DNA from: UBA11540 sp045531755
GTDB taxonomy: Bacteria; Bacillota; Clostridia; Oscillospirales; Ruminococcaceae
NCBI GenBank assembly: GCA_045531755.1
Contig: JAZSEP010000001.1
Location: 1-12,351, forward strand
DNA: 12,351 nucleotides
Reading direction: 5' to 3'
Position numbers and translations under genes: made by a program. Each line of letters begins with the position of its first letter. Position 1 is the stretch's first letter. Below, in pieces: positions 1 through 6,934 of this stretch. Under the pieces are notes generated by a model. The model was not told the DNA's origin and did no database searches. It was given only the letters and a program-made list of their open reading frames with translations.

Positions 1-974
1 GTATAAAATATGCAGTCTGCATCTCCGCCTTGTGCTCCCACCATTTTTGCAAAGGTTTCGAGTGCTGTTCCGTCTTTAATAGAATTTTTAACAGCGATTT
101 CACATTCCTCGCGTGTTCCTTTTTCTGCAAGATAGAGCATATCGGTTGCAAGAGCGATACAGACCTTTGTGAAATCCTTTGGTCCATTGCCTTTCAGCGT
201 TTCAATCGCCTCGATAACTTCAAGTGAATTGCCTATTGCATTTCCGAGTGGTATATCCATATCGGTTATAAGTGCAAGCATCTTTTTACCCGCCTGTTTG
301 CCTATACCTACCATCAGTTCTGCGAGTTTTTTACTGTCATCAAGGGTCTTCATAAAGGAACCACTGCCTGTTTTCACGTCGAGCACTATGCAATCGTCGT
401 CAGCGGCCAGTTTTTTGCCCATTATACTTGATGCAATGAGCGGCATACTGTCCACGGTTGCCGTTACGTCACGAAGGGCGTAGAGCAGTTTATCTGCGGG
501 AGCAAGCTCACCGCTTTGTCCTGTGATTGCTATTCCTATCTCGTTTACTATCTTCTCAAATTCTTTTTGGCTAAGGGTTGTATTAAAACCGGGAATGGAT
601 TCAAGCTTGTCTATAGTTCCGCCTGTATGTCCAAGTCCGCGCCCGCTCATCTTTGCAACCTTTACACCGAGCGAAGCAACGATTGGAGTGACTACAAGGC
701 TTGTTTTATCTCCTACTCCGCCCGTTGAATGTTTATCAACACGGATGCCTTTTATGGCAGAGAAATCAAGCTTATCGCCCGAATCTCTGATAGCGAGCGT
801 GAGGTCAGTAGTTTCCCTCAAGGACATTCCGTTAAAGTATATTGCCATACAGAGTGCAGATGCCTGATAGTCCGGAATTTCACCATTCACATAACCGGAT
901 ATAAAATAGTATATCTCTTCTGTTGTAAGTTCCTTTCCGTCTCTTTTATTCTTTATAACATCATACATTCTCAC
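1..974 (-). CDS. pdp: Pyrimidine-nucleoside phosphorylase, C-terminus cut off by the window edge
   Basis: This enzyme cleaves uridine, thymidine or deoxyuridine with phosphate to give the free base and (deoxy)ribose-1-phosphate, in cytosolic pyrimidine salvage. The N-terminal 324 residues are present; the family is usually about 430 to 440 residues, so roughly the last quarter lies outside the window. Visible motifs are the phosphate-binding KHSTGGVGDK at residues 81-90, the family signature SGRGLGHTGGTIDKLE at 110-125, and the base-binding residues R168, S183 and K187. It begins MRMYD, like the Bacillus protein. The start is a GTG at 972-974 with the ribosome binding site AGAGGTGA six bases upstream; an in-frame ATG two codons later (966-968) is possible but more distant. 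The gene begins 15 bases after the metH stop with no terminator between, so it probably shares the methionine transcript. Bacillus-type pdp is favoured over strict thymidine phosphorylase (deoA), but substrate range cannot be settled from sequence. Confidence 0.93.
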   Translation of the reverse strand, partial: MRMYDVIKNKRDGKELTTEEIYYFISGYVNGEIPDYQASALCMAIYFNGMSLRETTDLTLAIRDSGDKLDFSAIKGIRVDKHSTGGVGDKTSLVVTPIVASLGVKVAKMSGRGLGHTGGTIDKLESIPGFNTTLSQKEFEKIVNEIGIAITGQSGELAPADKLLYALRDVTATVDSMPLIASSIMGKKLAADDDCIVLDVKTGSGSFMKTLDDSKKLAELMVGIGKQAGKKMLALITDMDIPLGNAIGNSLEVIEAIETLKGNGPKDFTKVCIALATDMLYLAEKGTREECEIAVKNSIKDGTALETFAKMVGAQGGDADCIFY

Positions 975-989
975 TTTGGCTCACCTCTT

Positions 990-3389
990 TCATTGTTCGC
1001 ATACGCTCTGTGCATATCTCACGGCGCTCATTGCATCCTTGCCGTACATATCGGCGCCAATATTATAGGCGTATTCCTTGTTCAGCACCGCTCCGCCTAC
1101 GATAACCTTACACCAAGGTGCTGCTTTGCGAAGCTGTTTTATAGTTTCTTCCATCGCAGGCACGGTAGTAGTCATAAGCGCACTAAGACATACGACGGGT
1201 GCTTTTGTCTTCACAACAGCTTGTGTTATCTTTTCAGGGTCAACGTCTTTACCAAGGTCTGTAACATCAAAGCCGTAGTTCTCGAGCAAAAGCTTTACTA
1301 TGTTCTTTCCGATATCGTGTATGTCGCCTTTTACAGTAGCGACTACAACCCTGCCTTTTGAAATCTTTTCTGTATTCTGTGTCAGCATAAAGGCTTTTAT
1401 CTTTTCAAATGCCGATTTCGCCGCCTCGGCGCTCATAAGAAGCTGTGGAAGGTACATTTTCTTTGTTTCAAATCCCTCTCCCACAACATTCAAAGCAGGT
1501 ATTACTTCATTTTGAACTATGTCAAGCGGGTCAACGGATTCCAAGAGCTTTTGCGTTATCTCGCCTGACTGTTCTTTCAAGCCTTTTATAATGGCTTTCT
1601 GCAGAGGAGATGTGTCCCCGTTTTCTGTTGTGTTGCTATTTTGCACATCTGCTTTTACCGTCACAAACGACGTGATTTTTTCAATATATTCCACACAATT
1701 TTCGTCCATTCCTTTAAGGGCGCGAAACGCATAGTAGGTTCTCATCATCTCTGCAGAGTATGGATTCATAATTGCGGCAGAAAGCCCGTTTTCAAGCGCA
1801 AGTGCAAAGAAGGTCTGATTTACCGCGTCGCGCTCCGGCAGACCAAAGGAAACGTTTGACACTCCGAGTGAAGTGTGGCAACCGAGCTGTGTTTTTATAG
1901 TATTCAACGCCTTCAAGGTTGAAAGAGCGGCAGATGCATCTGCGCTTATAGTGAGAGCCAGTGTATCGAATATTATATCCTTCTCGGATATGCCATATTC
2001 CAATGCTGTTTTTAGTATCTTTTTTGCAATCTCTACTCTGCCCTCTGGCGTTGTTGGAATTCCACTCTCATCGAGTGTCAAAGCAACGACAAGTCCGCCG
2101 TATTTTTTAACCAACGGAAAGACAGAGCGCATACTCTCCTCTTTGCCGTTTACAGAGTTTACCATAGCCTTTCCGTTGTAATATCTGAGCGCTTGCTCCA
2201 TCGCCGTTGCATCAGAGGTATCAATCTGCAAAGGCAGGTCTGTGACAGTCTGTAGTTCACAGACAACCCTTTTTAGCATCTGCGCCTCGTCAATTTCGGG
2301 GAGTCCCACGTTAACGTCGAGGACGTGTACACCTTTTTCCTGTTGTTTTATGGCTTCTTGCAATATATAGTCGATATTTTCGTCCTTTAGTGCTTGTTTG
2401 AGAAGCTTTTTGCCTGTCGGGTTTATCCTCTCTCCAATCAAAATCGGCGACGCTCCGAATTCGACGGCGTGGCTATAGGAAGACACGAGAGTGCGTTTTT
2501 TCTCTGCAATCTCTACAGGGGTCAGGTCTTTTGTCTGCTCAACGAGCGCCTTGATGTATTCGGGGGTTGTTCCGCAACATCCGCCTGCCACATGAACACC
2601 GTTTTGTATCTGACGGCCCATCTCTTCGGCAAAATCATCTACACCTACATCGTATACAGGCTTGCCGTTTTCGCTTTTGGGAAGTCCTGCGTTTGGCTTG
2701 AGAATAACGGGAACAGAAGCGTATTTTAAGAGCTCGTCTACTACGTTTCCGAGCTGTTTGGGACCTAAAGAGCAATTGGCGCCTATGGCATCCGCGCCCA
2801 TTCCTTCAAGCATAGCCACCATAGCGGCAGGGGTCGCACCTGTCATCAGCTTTCCGTCTTCTCCGTAGGCATTGCTGACAAACACGGGAAGGTCACAATT
2901 TTCTTTGACAGCCAAGAGTGCCGCTTTGGTTTCATAACTGTCATTCATAGTTTCGATAAAAACAAGGTCAACACCGTATTTAGCACCGATTCTGACAGTT
3001 TCAGCGAAAACCTTAACAGCGTCCTCAAAATCAAGGTCTCCGTAGGGCTTCAAGAGCTTTCCTGTGGGGCCGATGTCGAGCGCAATGAACTTTTCCTGCT
3101 TGCTGTTACTTGTCTCGCGAGCTATCTTCGCGTTCTCGATGGCGGTTTTAATTATATCCTCAAGCTCTTCTTTGGAAAACTTGAGAATATTGGCACCAAA
3201 GGTGTTGGTGCTTACTACGTTACTTCCGCTGTTAAAATACGCTCTATGTATCTTTGTAATGACCTCGGGATGCGTTATATTCCATCTTTCAGGATGCTCA
3301 CCCGGCGCAAGTCCTTCCTTTTGAAGCATTGTGCCAAATCCACCGTCAAGGTAGAGGATATTGTTTTTCAAATAGTCAAGTATTTTCAT
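990..3389 (-). CDS. metH: Cobalamin-dependent methionine synthase, short form without the reactivation domain
   Basis: This cytosolic enzyme moves a methyl group from 5-methyl-tetrahydrofolate to homocysteine through methylcobalamin, making methionine and tetrahydrofolate. Its 799 residues show the domains in the usual order. The homocysteine/zinc barrel is at about 1-290, with zinc ligands C206 (GANC) and C271/C272 (GGCCGT). The pterin-binding barrel is at about 310-570, with IGERINPTG at 318-326 and DVNVGLPE near 358. The helical cap is at about 595-670, and the B12-binding domain at about 678-799 has the cobalamin-ligating D689-x-H691-x-x-G694, then SAL at 736-738 and VGGAV at 764. E. coli MetH is about 1227 residues; the missing part is the C-terminal AdoMet-dependent reactivation domain, which is encoded just upstream as a separate protein. 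The ATG overlaps that gene's TAA by one base (TAATG), with AGGAG and AAAGG before it. Identity is very secure. Confidence 0.96.
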   Translation of the reverse strand: MKILDYLKNNILYLDGGFGTMLQKEGLAPGEHPERWNITHPEVITKIHRAYFNSGSNVVSTNTFGANILKFSKEELEDIIKTAIENAKIARETSNSKQEKFIALDIGPTGKLLKPYGDLDFEDAVKVFAETVRIGAKYGVDLVFIETMNDSYETKAALLAVKENCDLPVFVSNAYGEDGKLMTGATPAAMVAMLEGMGADAIGANCSLGPKQLGNVVDELLKYASVPVILKPNAGLPKSENGKPVYDVGVDDFAEEMGRQIQNGVHVAGGCCGTTPEYIKALVEQTKDLTPVEIAEKKRTLVSSYSHAVEFGASPILIGERINPTGKKLLKQALKDENIDYILQEAIKQQEKGVHVLDVNVGLPEIDEAQMLKRVVCELQTVTDLPLQIDTSDATAMEQALRYYNGKAMVNSVNGKEESMRSVFPLVKKYGGLVVALTLDESGIPTTPEGRVEIAKKILKTALEYGISEKDIIFDTLALTISADASAALSTLKALNTIKTQLGCHTSLGVSNVSFGLPERDAVNQTFFALALENGLSAAIMNPYSAEMMRTYYAFRALKGMDENCVEYIEKITSFVTVKADVQNSNTTENGDTSPLQKAIIKGLKEQSGEITQKLLESVDPLDIVQNEVIPALNVVGEGFETKKMYLPQLLMSAEAAKSAFEKIKAFMLTQNTEKISKGRVVVATVKGDIHDIGKNIVKLLLENYGFDVTDLGKDVDPEKITQAVVKTKAPVVCLSALMTTTVPAMEETIKQLRKAAPWCKVIVGGAVLNKEYAYNIGADMYGKDAMSAVRYAQSVCEQ

Positions 3390-3976
3390 TACCTTTGCAC
3401 TCCTAAAATTGCGGTTACTGATTTACTGGGTGTCATAAGAAGGCTGTCGTTTAACGTTATACCGATGCTTTTAAAGCAATCCAAAGCCTTGAAAACGTCT
3501 GCTTGCATTTCAAGGCTGACGTCTGAATATCCCGGACTGAACCGAGGAGTCAGACTATAGCCGAATTCTCTCTTTAAATCTGCTTCAAACACGTCGCATA
3601 GACTTTCCACACGCTCGGTACCTATAGCCTGAAAAATCAGAGCTTTTGCAGGGTCGGTTTTCGAGTTTTTTATTATCAATCTATCAATATCAATACCTAC
3701 TGTGGCGGCAAAAAGAACAATGCTGTCGCAGTTTTCGAGCAGTTTTTGGAGTGCCTTCGACTCCGTCGTGCAAAATGACAGGTCGAGTGAATTCCGAGCG
3801 TGTTTTATCGCAAATTTCCGATAACATACTTTATATGTCAGGTTGATTTCTTCAAGACATTTGCTGACAAGGTTTTCAACTTGCTTATTCGGTTCAAAGC
3901 ACTGTGCATAGCGCAGTATTTGTGATTTATCAATTGGTATATCTGTATAGGTTTTTACATTTACAATATCATTCAT
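3389..3976 (-). CDS. Stand-alone methionine synthase reactivation-domain protein (Met_synt_B12 family)
   Basis: This 195-residue protein resembles the C-terminal AdoMet-binding domain of full-length MetH. That domain re-methylates the inactive cob(II)alamin form of the enzyme using AdoMet and an electron donor. The evidence is the R-x-x-x-G-Y AdoMet-binding signature as RFSPGY at residues 145-150, the C-terminal MTPSKSVTAILG at 182-193, and its position between metF and a metH lacking this domain. It is shorter than the roughly 330-residue E. coli domain, so it is a minimal version, like the separate protein known in Thermotoga. Its ATG overlaps the metF stop as ATGA and no good ribosome binding site precedes it, so translation is probably coupled to metF. 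Its TAA overlaps the metH start by one base. No membrane segment or signal peptide is visible. The family call is from motif and context; a reactivation role in trans is inferred. Confidence 0.85.
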   Translation of the reverse strand: MNDIVNVKTYTDIPIDKSQILRYAQCFEPNKQVENLVSKCLEEINLTYKVCYRKFAIKHARNSLDLSFCTTESKALQKLLENCDSIVLFAATVGIDIDRLIIKNSKTDPAKALIFQAIGTERVESLCDVFEADLKREFGYSLTPRFSPGYSDVSLEMQADVFKALDCFKSIGITLNDSLLMTPSKSVTAILGVQR

Positions 3977-4854
3977 ATTTTACCCAAAATATCCGAAAGA
4001 TTGCTTTGTATTTTTTGTGCAACGTCGGGCTTGTTCATAGAATAAACGTGGACGTTGGTGATATTATTTGCGAACAAATCAATTATTTGGTCGGTAGCAT
4101 AAGCTATTCCCGCCTGCTTCATAGCATCGGGGTCGGAGCCAAATTTATCAACAATGCTTTTGAAGCGCTGCGGCATATGCGAGCCGGAAAGCTTTATTGC
4201 CCTTTCAACCTGATTTGCATTTGTTATGGGCATTATTCCTGCAACAACCGGAACGGTTATGCCTGCTTCGCGTATTTTATAGAGAAAATTATAAAGCAGG
4301 TTGTTGTCAAAGAACATCTGCGTGGTGAGGAAGTCGCATCCTGCGTCAACCTTCTCCTTGAGATAGCGGATATCTTCCTTTTGGTTTGTGCTTTCGGGGT
4401 GTATTTCAGGGTAACAGGCTCCTCCGATACAGAAGTCTGCCCCGCTTTCCTTGAGTTCACGCACCAAATCTATCGCATTTTTATAATCCCACTTGCTTCT
4501 GTCGGAGTTCTTCTTTTGTTCGGGGATGTCACCGCGAAGCGCCAAAACGTTCTGTATTCCCGCTTGTTTCAATTCCTCAATTCGAGCTTTCACCGTTTCT
4601 TTTGTAGAGGATACGCACGTCAGGTGTGCTACGGTTGAAACACCATAGAGGTTCTTTATGTTCTTTGCAATGTCAAGTGTATACTTACTCGTTCCACCGC
4701 CTGCACCGTACGTAACGCTCATAAAAGCAGGATGGAGCTTGGCTATCTCTTCTGCCGCCGCCTCTACACTCTCAAAAGCCGTATCCGTCTTTGGTGGAAA
4801 CACCTCAAACGACAAGGACAATTTGTCATCTTTTAAAAGGTTTATCAGTTTCAT
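3973..4854 (-). CDS. metF: 5,10-methylenetetrahydrofolate reductase
   Basis: MetF reduces 5,10-methylene-tetrahydrofolate to 5-methyl-tetrahydrofolate with bound FAD, supplying the methyl donor for MetH encoded downstream. The 293 residues match the normal length of the bacterial enzyme. Visible motifs are SFEVFPPK at residues 15-22 with catalytic E17, SVTYGAGG near 46-53, LRGD at 106-109 with flavin-contacting D109, YPE at 148-150, TQMFFD at 178-183 and HVYSMN at 269-274. The frame is open upstream to an ATG at 4902. The start at 4854 is preferred because AGGAGAGGTG lies five bases before it, and because the longer start would lie upstream of the promoter's expected transcription start. It is the first gene of the minus-strand cluster and overlaps the next gene by four bases. 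Whether NADH or another donor supplies the electrons is not visible. Confidence 0.95.
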   Translation of the reverse strand: MKLINLLKDDKLSLSFEVFPPKTDTAFESVEAAAEEIAKLHPAFMSVTYGAGGGTSKYTLDIAKNIKNLYGVSTVAHLTCVSSTKETVKARIEELKQAGIQNVLALRGDIPEQKKNSDRSKWDYKNAIDLVRELKESGADFCIGGACYPEIHPESTNQKEDIRYLKEKVDAGCDFLTTQMFFDNNLLYNFLYKIREAGITVPVVAGIMPITNANQVERAIKLSGSHMPQRFKSIVDKFGSDPDAMKQAGIAYATDQIIDLFANNITNVHVYSMNKPDVAQKIQSNLSDILGKI

Positions 4855-4859
4855 ATCTG

Positions 4860-4869
4860 CACCTCTCCT
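4860..4869 (-). promoter_or_regulatory. Ribosome binding site of metF
   Basis: The minus strand reads AGGAGAGGTG, then five bases, then ATG at 4854. This strong match to the anti-Shine-Dalgarno sequence fixes the start at 4854 rather than at the in-frame ATG 48 bases upstream. Confidence 0.88.
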
Positions 4870-4888
4870 GCTGTGATTTACACAAATA

Positions 4889-4917
4889 ATTATACACCGC
4901 ATCGTGCATTAAATCAA
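4889..4917 (-). promoter_or_regulatory. Sigma-A promoter for metF and the methionine cluster
   Basis: On the minus strand, TTGATT (4917-4912) and TATAAT (4894-4889) are separated by 17 bases, a near-consensus vegetative promoter. Transcription would begin near 4882, giving a leader of only about 28 nucleotides before metF. That is too short for a SAM or cobalamin riboswitch. Confidence 0.8.
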
Positions 4918-5006
4918 GAAAATATACAAATTCTCGTCTTTTTGCATATATTTATATTTCGTGAATATACAACATCTAAAAAGTTATACAAAAATGTATT
5001 TTTTTG
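4918..5006. repeat. AT-rich spacer between divergent promoters with small direct and inverted repeats
   Basis: These 89 bases separate the two divergent -35 boxes and are strongly AT-rich. TATACAA occurs three times in the same orientation, at 4923-4929, 4966-4972 and 4985-4991. There is an inverted repeat TATATT-N5-AATATA at 4953-4969, and a second, ATACA-N4-TGTAT, at 4986-4999, next to the plus-strand -35 box. Such elements could be operators for a methionine or branched-chain regulator, or UP-element-like A/T tracts. In sequence this AT-rich, short repeats also arise by chance, so function is unproven. Confidence 0.35.
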
Positions 5007-5035
5007 TTGACATCATCGCTTTAAAGTGGTATAAT
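5007..5035 (+). promoter_or_regulatory. Consensus sigma-A promoter for the branched-chain amino acid operon
   Basis: TTGACA (5007-5012) and TATAAT (5030-5035) match the vegetative consensus exactly at the optimal 17-base spacing. Transcription should start near 5042, just before the first helix of the T-box leader. A promoter this strong fits control exerted mainly after initiation, by the T-box terminator. Confidence 0.9.
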
Positions 5036-5041
5036 ATTTCA

Positions 5042-5326
5042 AAATAATCAAACACTGTGAAAAGGAAAAAGTAAGGCTATTCTTTCTTCAGAGAGTCGGC
5101 GGTTGCTGCGAGCCGATGAAGGATCTTTTTACGAACTCGCCTTGGAGTGGTTGCTCTGAACAAACGTCGGTTTTAGTAGGACAAACGGAGCCCTACCGTT
5201 AACTTGGGAAGCGATTGTTATGTCGCGTTGAGTGGCTGTTAAGACAGCAAAAAGAGTGGTACCGCAAGATTAATATCTATATGATACTGATCCTGTCTCT
5301 TTGTTATAAGAGACAGGATTTATTTT
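5042..5326 (+). promoter_or_regulatory. T-box riboswitch leader, probable leucine (CTC) specifier
   Basis: T-box leaders bind a cognate tRNA and allow read-through when it is uncharged. The T-box sequence is AAGAGTGGTACCGC at 5252-5265, and its TGGT pairs with an ACCA tRNA end. Stem I has a base helix CACT/AGTG (5053-5056 with 5146-5149) and a helix AAGGC/GCCTT (5073-5077 with 5139-5143). It also has the conserved AGAGAG bulge near 5090 and a distal stem CGGC/GCCG (5097-5100 with 5112-5115). The specifier loop reads GAA-CTC-G-CC; CTC at 5136-5138 is followed by the expected purine and reads as leucine. Further hairpins are AACGG/CCGTT (5184-5200), GCGA/TCGC (5211-5226) and GCTGT/ACAGC (5235-5248). 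AAAGAG (5250-5255 area) can pair with CTCTTT (5297-5302) inside the terminator stem, forming the antiterminator. The riboswitch call is very secure; the amino acid assignment is less so. Confidence 0.93.
5290..5326 (+). terminator. Intrinsic terminator of the T-box leader
   Basis: A perfect 12-base-pair stem, ATCCTGTCTCTT (5290-5301) with AAGAGACAGGAT (5308-5319), closes a six-base loop and is followed by a T-rich tract (5319-5326). The left arm contains the bases that pair with the T-box, so terminator and antiterminator are mutually exclusive. It lies 25 bases before the ilvA start. Confidence 0.93.
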
Positions 5327-5351
5327 TAATAATTTCAAAGGGGACTTTATT

Positions 5352-6542
5352 ATGCTGACTTTGGATAAAGTTTTTAACGCTTCCGTTGTTCTTAAAAATA
5401 TTATTCGTGAAACTCCGCTTGCGAGAGCTGCTTCTATTGCTCCCGAGTGCACCCTATATCTAAAACCCGAAAACCTTCAAAACACGGGTTCTTTTAAGCT
5501 TCGCGGTTCGGGATATAAAATAGCAACTCTATCCGACGAAGAAAAGCAGAAGGGTGTTATTGCCTGTTCCGCAGGAAATCACGCACAAGGCGTTGCGCTT
5601 GCGGCATCCAAATGTGGTATTCCCTCTCTTATATGCCTTCCCGACAGCGCCCCGATTTCCAAGGTAGAGGCTACCAAGGGCTACGGTGCACAGGTTTGTC
5701 TGGTAGAAGGCTGCTATGACGATGCATACAACAGAGCGTTGGAGCTAAAGGATGAAAAGGGATACACTTTTGTTCACCCCTTTGACGACGAGGATGTAAT
5801 CGCAGGACAAGGAACAATTGCACTTGAGGTAATGAACGACCTCGATGACATTGATGCCGTTATCGTTCCTATAGGCGGCGGCGGACTCATTTCCGGTATC
5901 GCATATACAATCAAGTCTATTCGCCCCAACATAAAGGTTTACGGTGTTCAGGCAGCGGGAGCACCAAGTATGTTCAACTCTATAAACAACGGTGCTATCG
6001 AGTCGCTTGACCGAGTTTCCACCATAGCAGACGGTATTGCGGTCAAAAAACCCGGCGAACACACCTTTGACCTTATCAATAAATACGTTGACGACATAGC
6101 ACTTGTCTCTGAAGATGAAATTGCTTCTGCAATTCTCACTCTCATTGAAAAGCAAAAGATGGTTGCTGAAGGTGCGGGCGCTGTTTCTGTTGCAGCCGCT
6201 ATGTTCAACAAGTTCCCTCTCGCTGGAAAAAGAGTCGTGAGCATCGTTTCAGGCGGTAACATCGACGTTACAAGTCTTTCGAGAGTTATCGAACGCGGTC
6301 TTATGAAATCAGGTCGCTCGAGCAGCTTGCTTATCGAGCTTATCGACAAACCCGGTCAGCTCAAAGACGTTTCCCGTATTATTGCAGAATGCGGCGGTAA
6401 CGTTACAAGTGTACATCACGAGCGCGGAAACACCGAAAGTGTTAACGGCTGTTATCTTAGAATCGCGATGGAAACAAGAAACTACGAACACGTAAATCAA
6501 ATCACAGAGGCACTTCGCAGTGAAGGCTTCAAGATTGTGTAA
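5352..6542 (+). CDS. ilvA: Threonine ammonia-lyase (threonine deaminase) with C-terminal ACT domain
   Basis: This PLP enzyme converts threonine to 2-oxobutyrate and ammonia, the first committed step to isoleucine. In its 396 residues the fold-type II PLP domain spans about 1-315. It shows the PLP lysine K49 in GSFKLRG (46-52), SAGNHAQG at 73-80, the phosphate-binding GGGGL at 175-179, and SGGN at 300-303. An ACT domain follows at about 325-396 and is likely the allosteric amino acid sensor. This is the roughly 400-residue single-ACT form, shorter than the roughly 510-residue E. coli IlvA. AAAGGGGA precedes the ATG. It is the first gene after the T-box terminator, with ridA 12 bases downstream. 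Close relatives include catabolic threonine and serine dehydratases; the leucine/isoleucine operon and T-box favour the biosynthetic role. Serine dehydratase side activity is expected for the family. Confidence 0.93.
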   Translation: MLTLDKVFNASVVLKNIIRETPLARAASIAPECTLYLKPENLQNTGSFKLRGSGYKIATLSDEEKQKGVIACSAGNHAQGVALAASKCGIPSLICLPDSAPISKVEATKGYGAQVCLVEGCYDDAYNRALELKDEKGYTFVHPFDDEDVIAGQGTIALEVMNDLDDIDAVIVPIGGGGLISGIAYTIKSIRPNIKVYGVQAAGAPSMFNSINNGAIESLDRVSTIADGIAVKKPGEHTFDLINKYVDDIALVSEDEIASAILTLIEKQKMVAEGAGAVSVAAAMFNKFPLAGKRVVSIVSGGNIDVTSLSRVIERGLMKSGRSSSLLIELIDKPGQLKDVSRIIAECGGNVTSVHHERGNTESVNGCYLRIAMETRNYEHVNQITEALRSEGFKIV

Positions 6543-6554
6543 AGGAGTTTACCT

Positions 6555-6932
6555 ATGAGTAAGATTATACATACAACAAACGCTCCCGACGCTATCGGTC
6601 CTTATTCACAGGCTATTTGCACCGGAAATCTGGTATTTACTTCCGGTCAGATTGCAATAAACCCCAAAACCGCCAACGTCGAAGCAACCACCATTGAGGA
6701 ACAGACCGAACAGGTTTGCAAAAATCTTGCCGCAGTACTTGAAGCGGCAGGAAGTTCTTTGGAAAAGGTTGTTAAAACTACCTGCTTTTTGAAAAATATG
6801 GAAGACTTCGCTGCTTTCAATTCGATATACGGGAAATACTTCGTTTCAAAGCCTGCACGCTCCTGTGTTGCGGCAAAGCAACTACCGAAAGACGTTTTGG
6901 TGGAAGTGGAAGTAATTGCAGAAATACAGTAA
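6555..6932 (+). CDS. ridA: RidA-type reactive intermediate/imine deaminase
   Basis: RidA hydrolyses the reactive enamine/imine intermediates (2-aminoacrylate, 2-aminocrotonate) that IlvA and related PLP enzymes release, protecting other PLP enzymes such as transaminases. Its 125 residues match the family length; the protein is normally a trimer with active sites between subunits. It shows the N-terminal signature A-x-GPYSQA (13-20), the conserved arginine R102 in PARSCVA with C104, and E117 in the C-terminal VEVEVIAEI segment, equivalent to the R105, C107 and E120 region of the E. coli protein. AAAGGAG at 6541-6547, partly within the ilvA stop, serves as ribosome binding site. Its place directly after ilvA fits a role in clearing IlvA products and helping 2-oxobutyrate form. 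No regulatory element separates it from its neighbours. Confidence 0.95.
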   Translation: MSKIIHTTNAPDAIGPYSQAICTGNLVFTSGQIAINPKTANVEATTIEEQTEQVCKNLAAVLEAAGSSLEKVVKTTCFLKNMEDFAAFNSIYGKYFVSKPARSCVAAKQLPKDVLVEVEVIAEIQ

Positions 6933-6934
6933 GT

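Noticed and set aside
729..1361. A plus-strand open frame of 210 codons crossing the pdp and metH junction.
   Set aside because: It runs opposite to two well-supported genes and has low-quality composition and no recognisable domain.
3389..3976. Reading the 195-residue gene as MetV, the partner of clostridial MetF.
   Set aside because: The RFSPGY and MTPSKSV motifs match the methionine synthase activation domain, and no cysteine-rich MetV-like metal cluster pattern is seen.
990..3976. The split between activator and metH as a broken full-length metH.
   Set aside because: The activator gene lies upstream of metH, the reverse of the domain order in full-length MetH, so a frameshift or stop cannot explain it; both frames are intact with their own starts.
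3904..4638. A plus-strand open frame of 244 codons antisense to metF.
   Set aside because: It covers the conserved metF frame and the overlapping gene junction; its sequence looks like antisense translation.
4855..4902. A 16-codon N-terminal extension of metF starting at ATG 4902.
   Set aside because: The extension contains the promoter -10 box, lacks a ribosome binding site and is absent from the family; ATG 4854 has a strong one.
5134..5139. Alternative T-box specifier ACT (threonine), one base upstream of CTC.
   Set aside because: T-box specifiers are normally followed by one purine and then the CC of the lower helix, which selects CTC; the leu/ilv gene content agrees.
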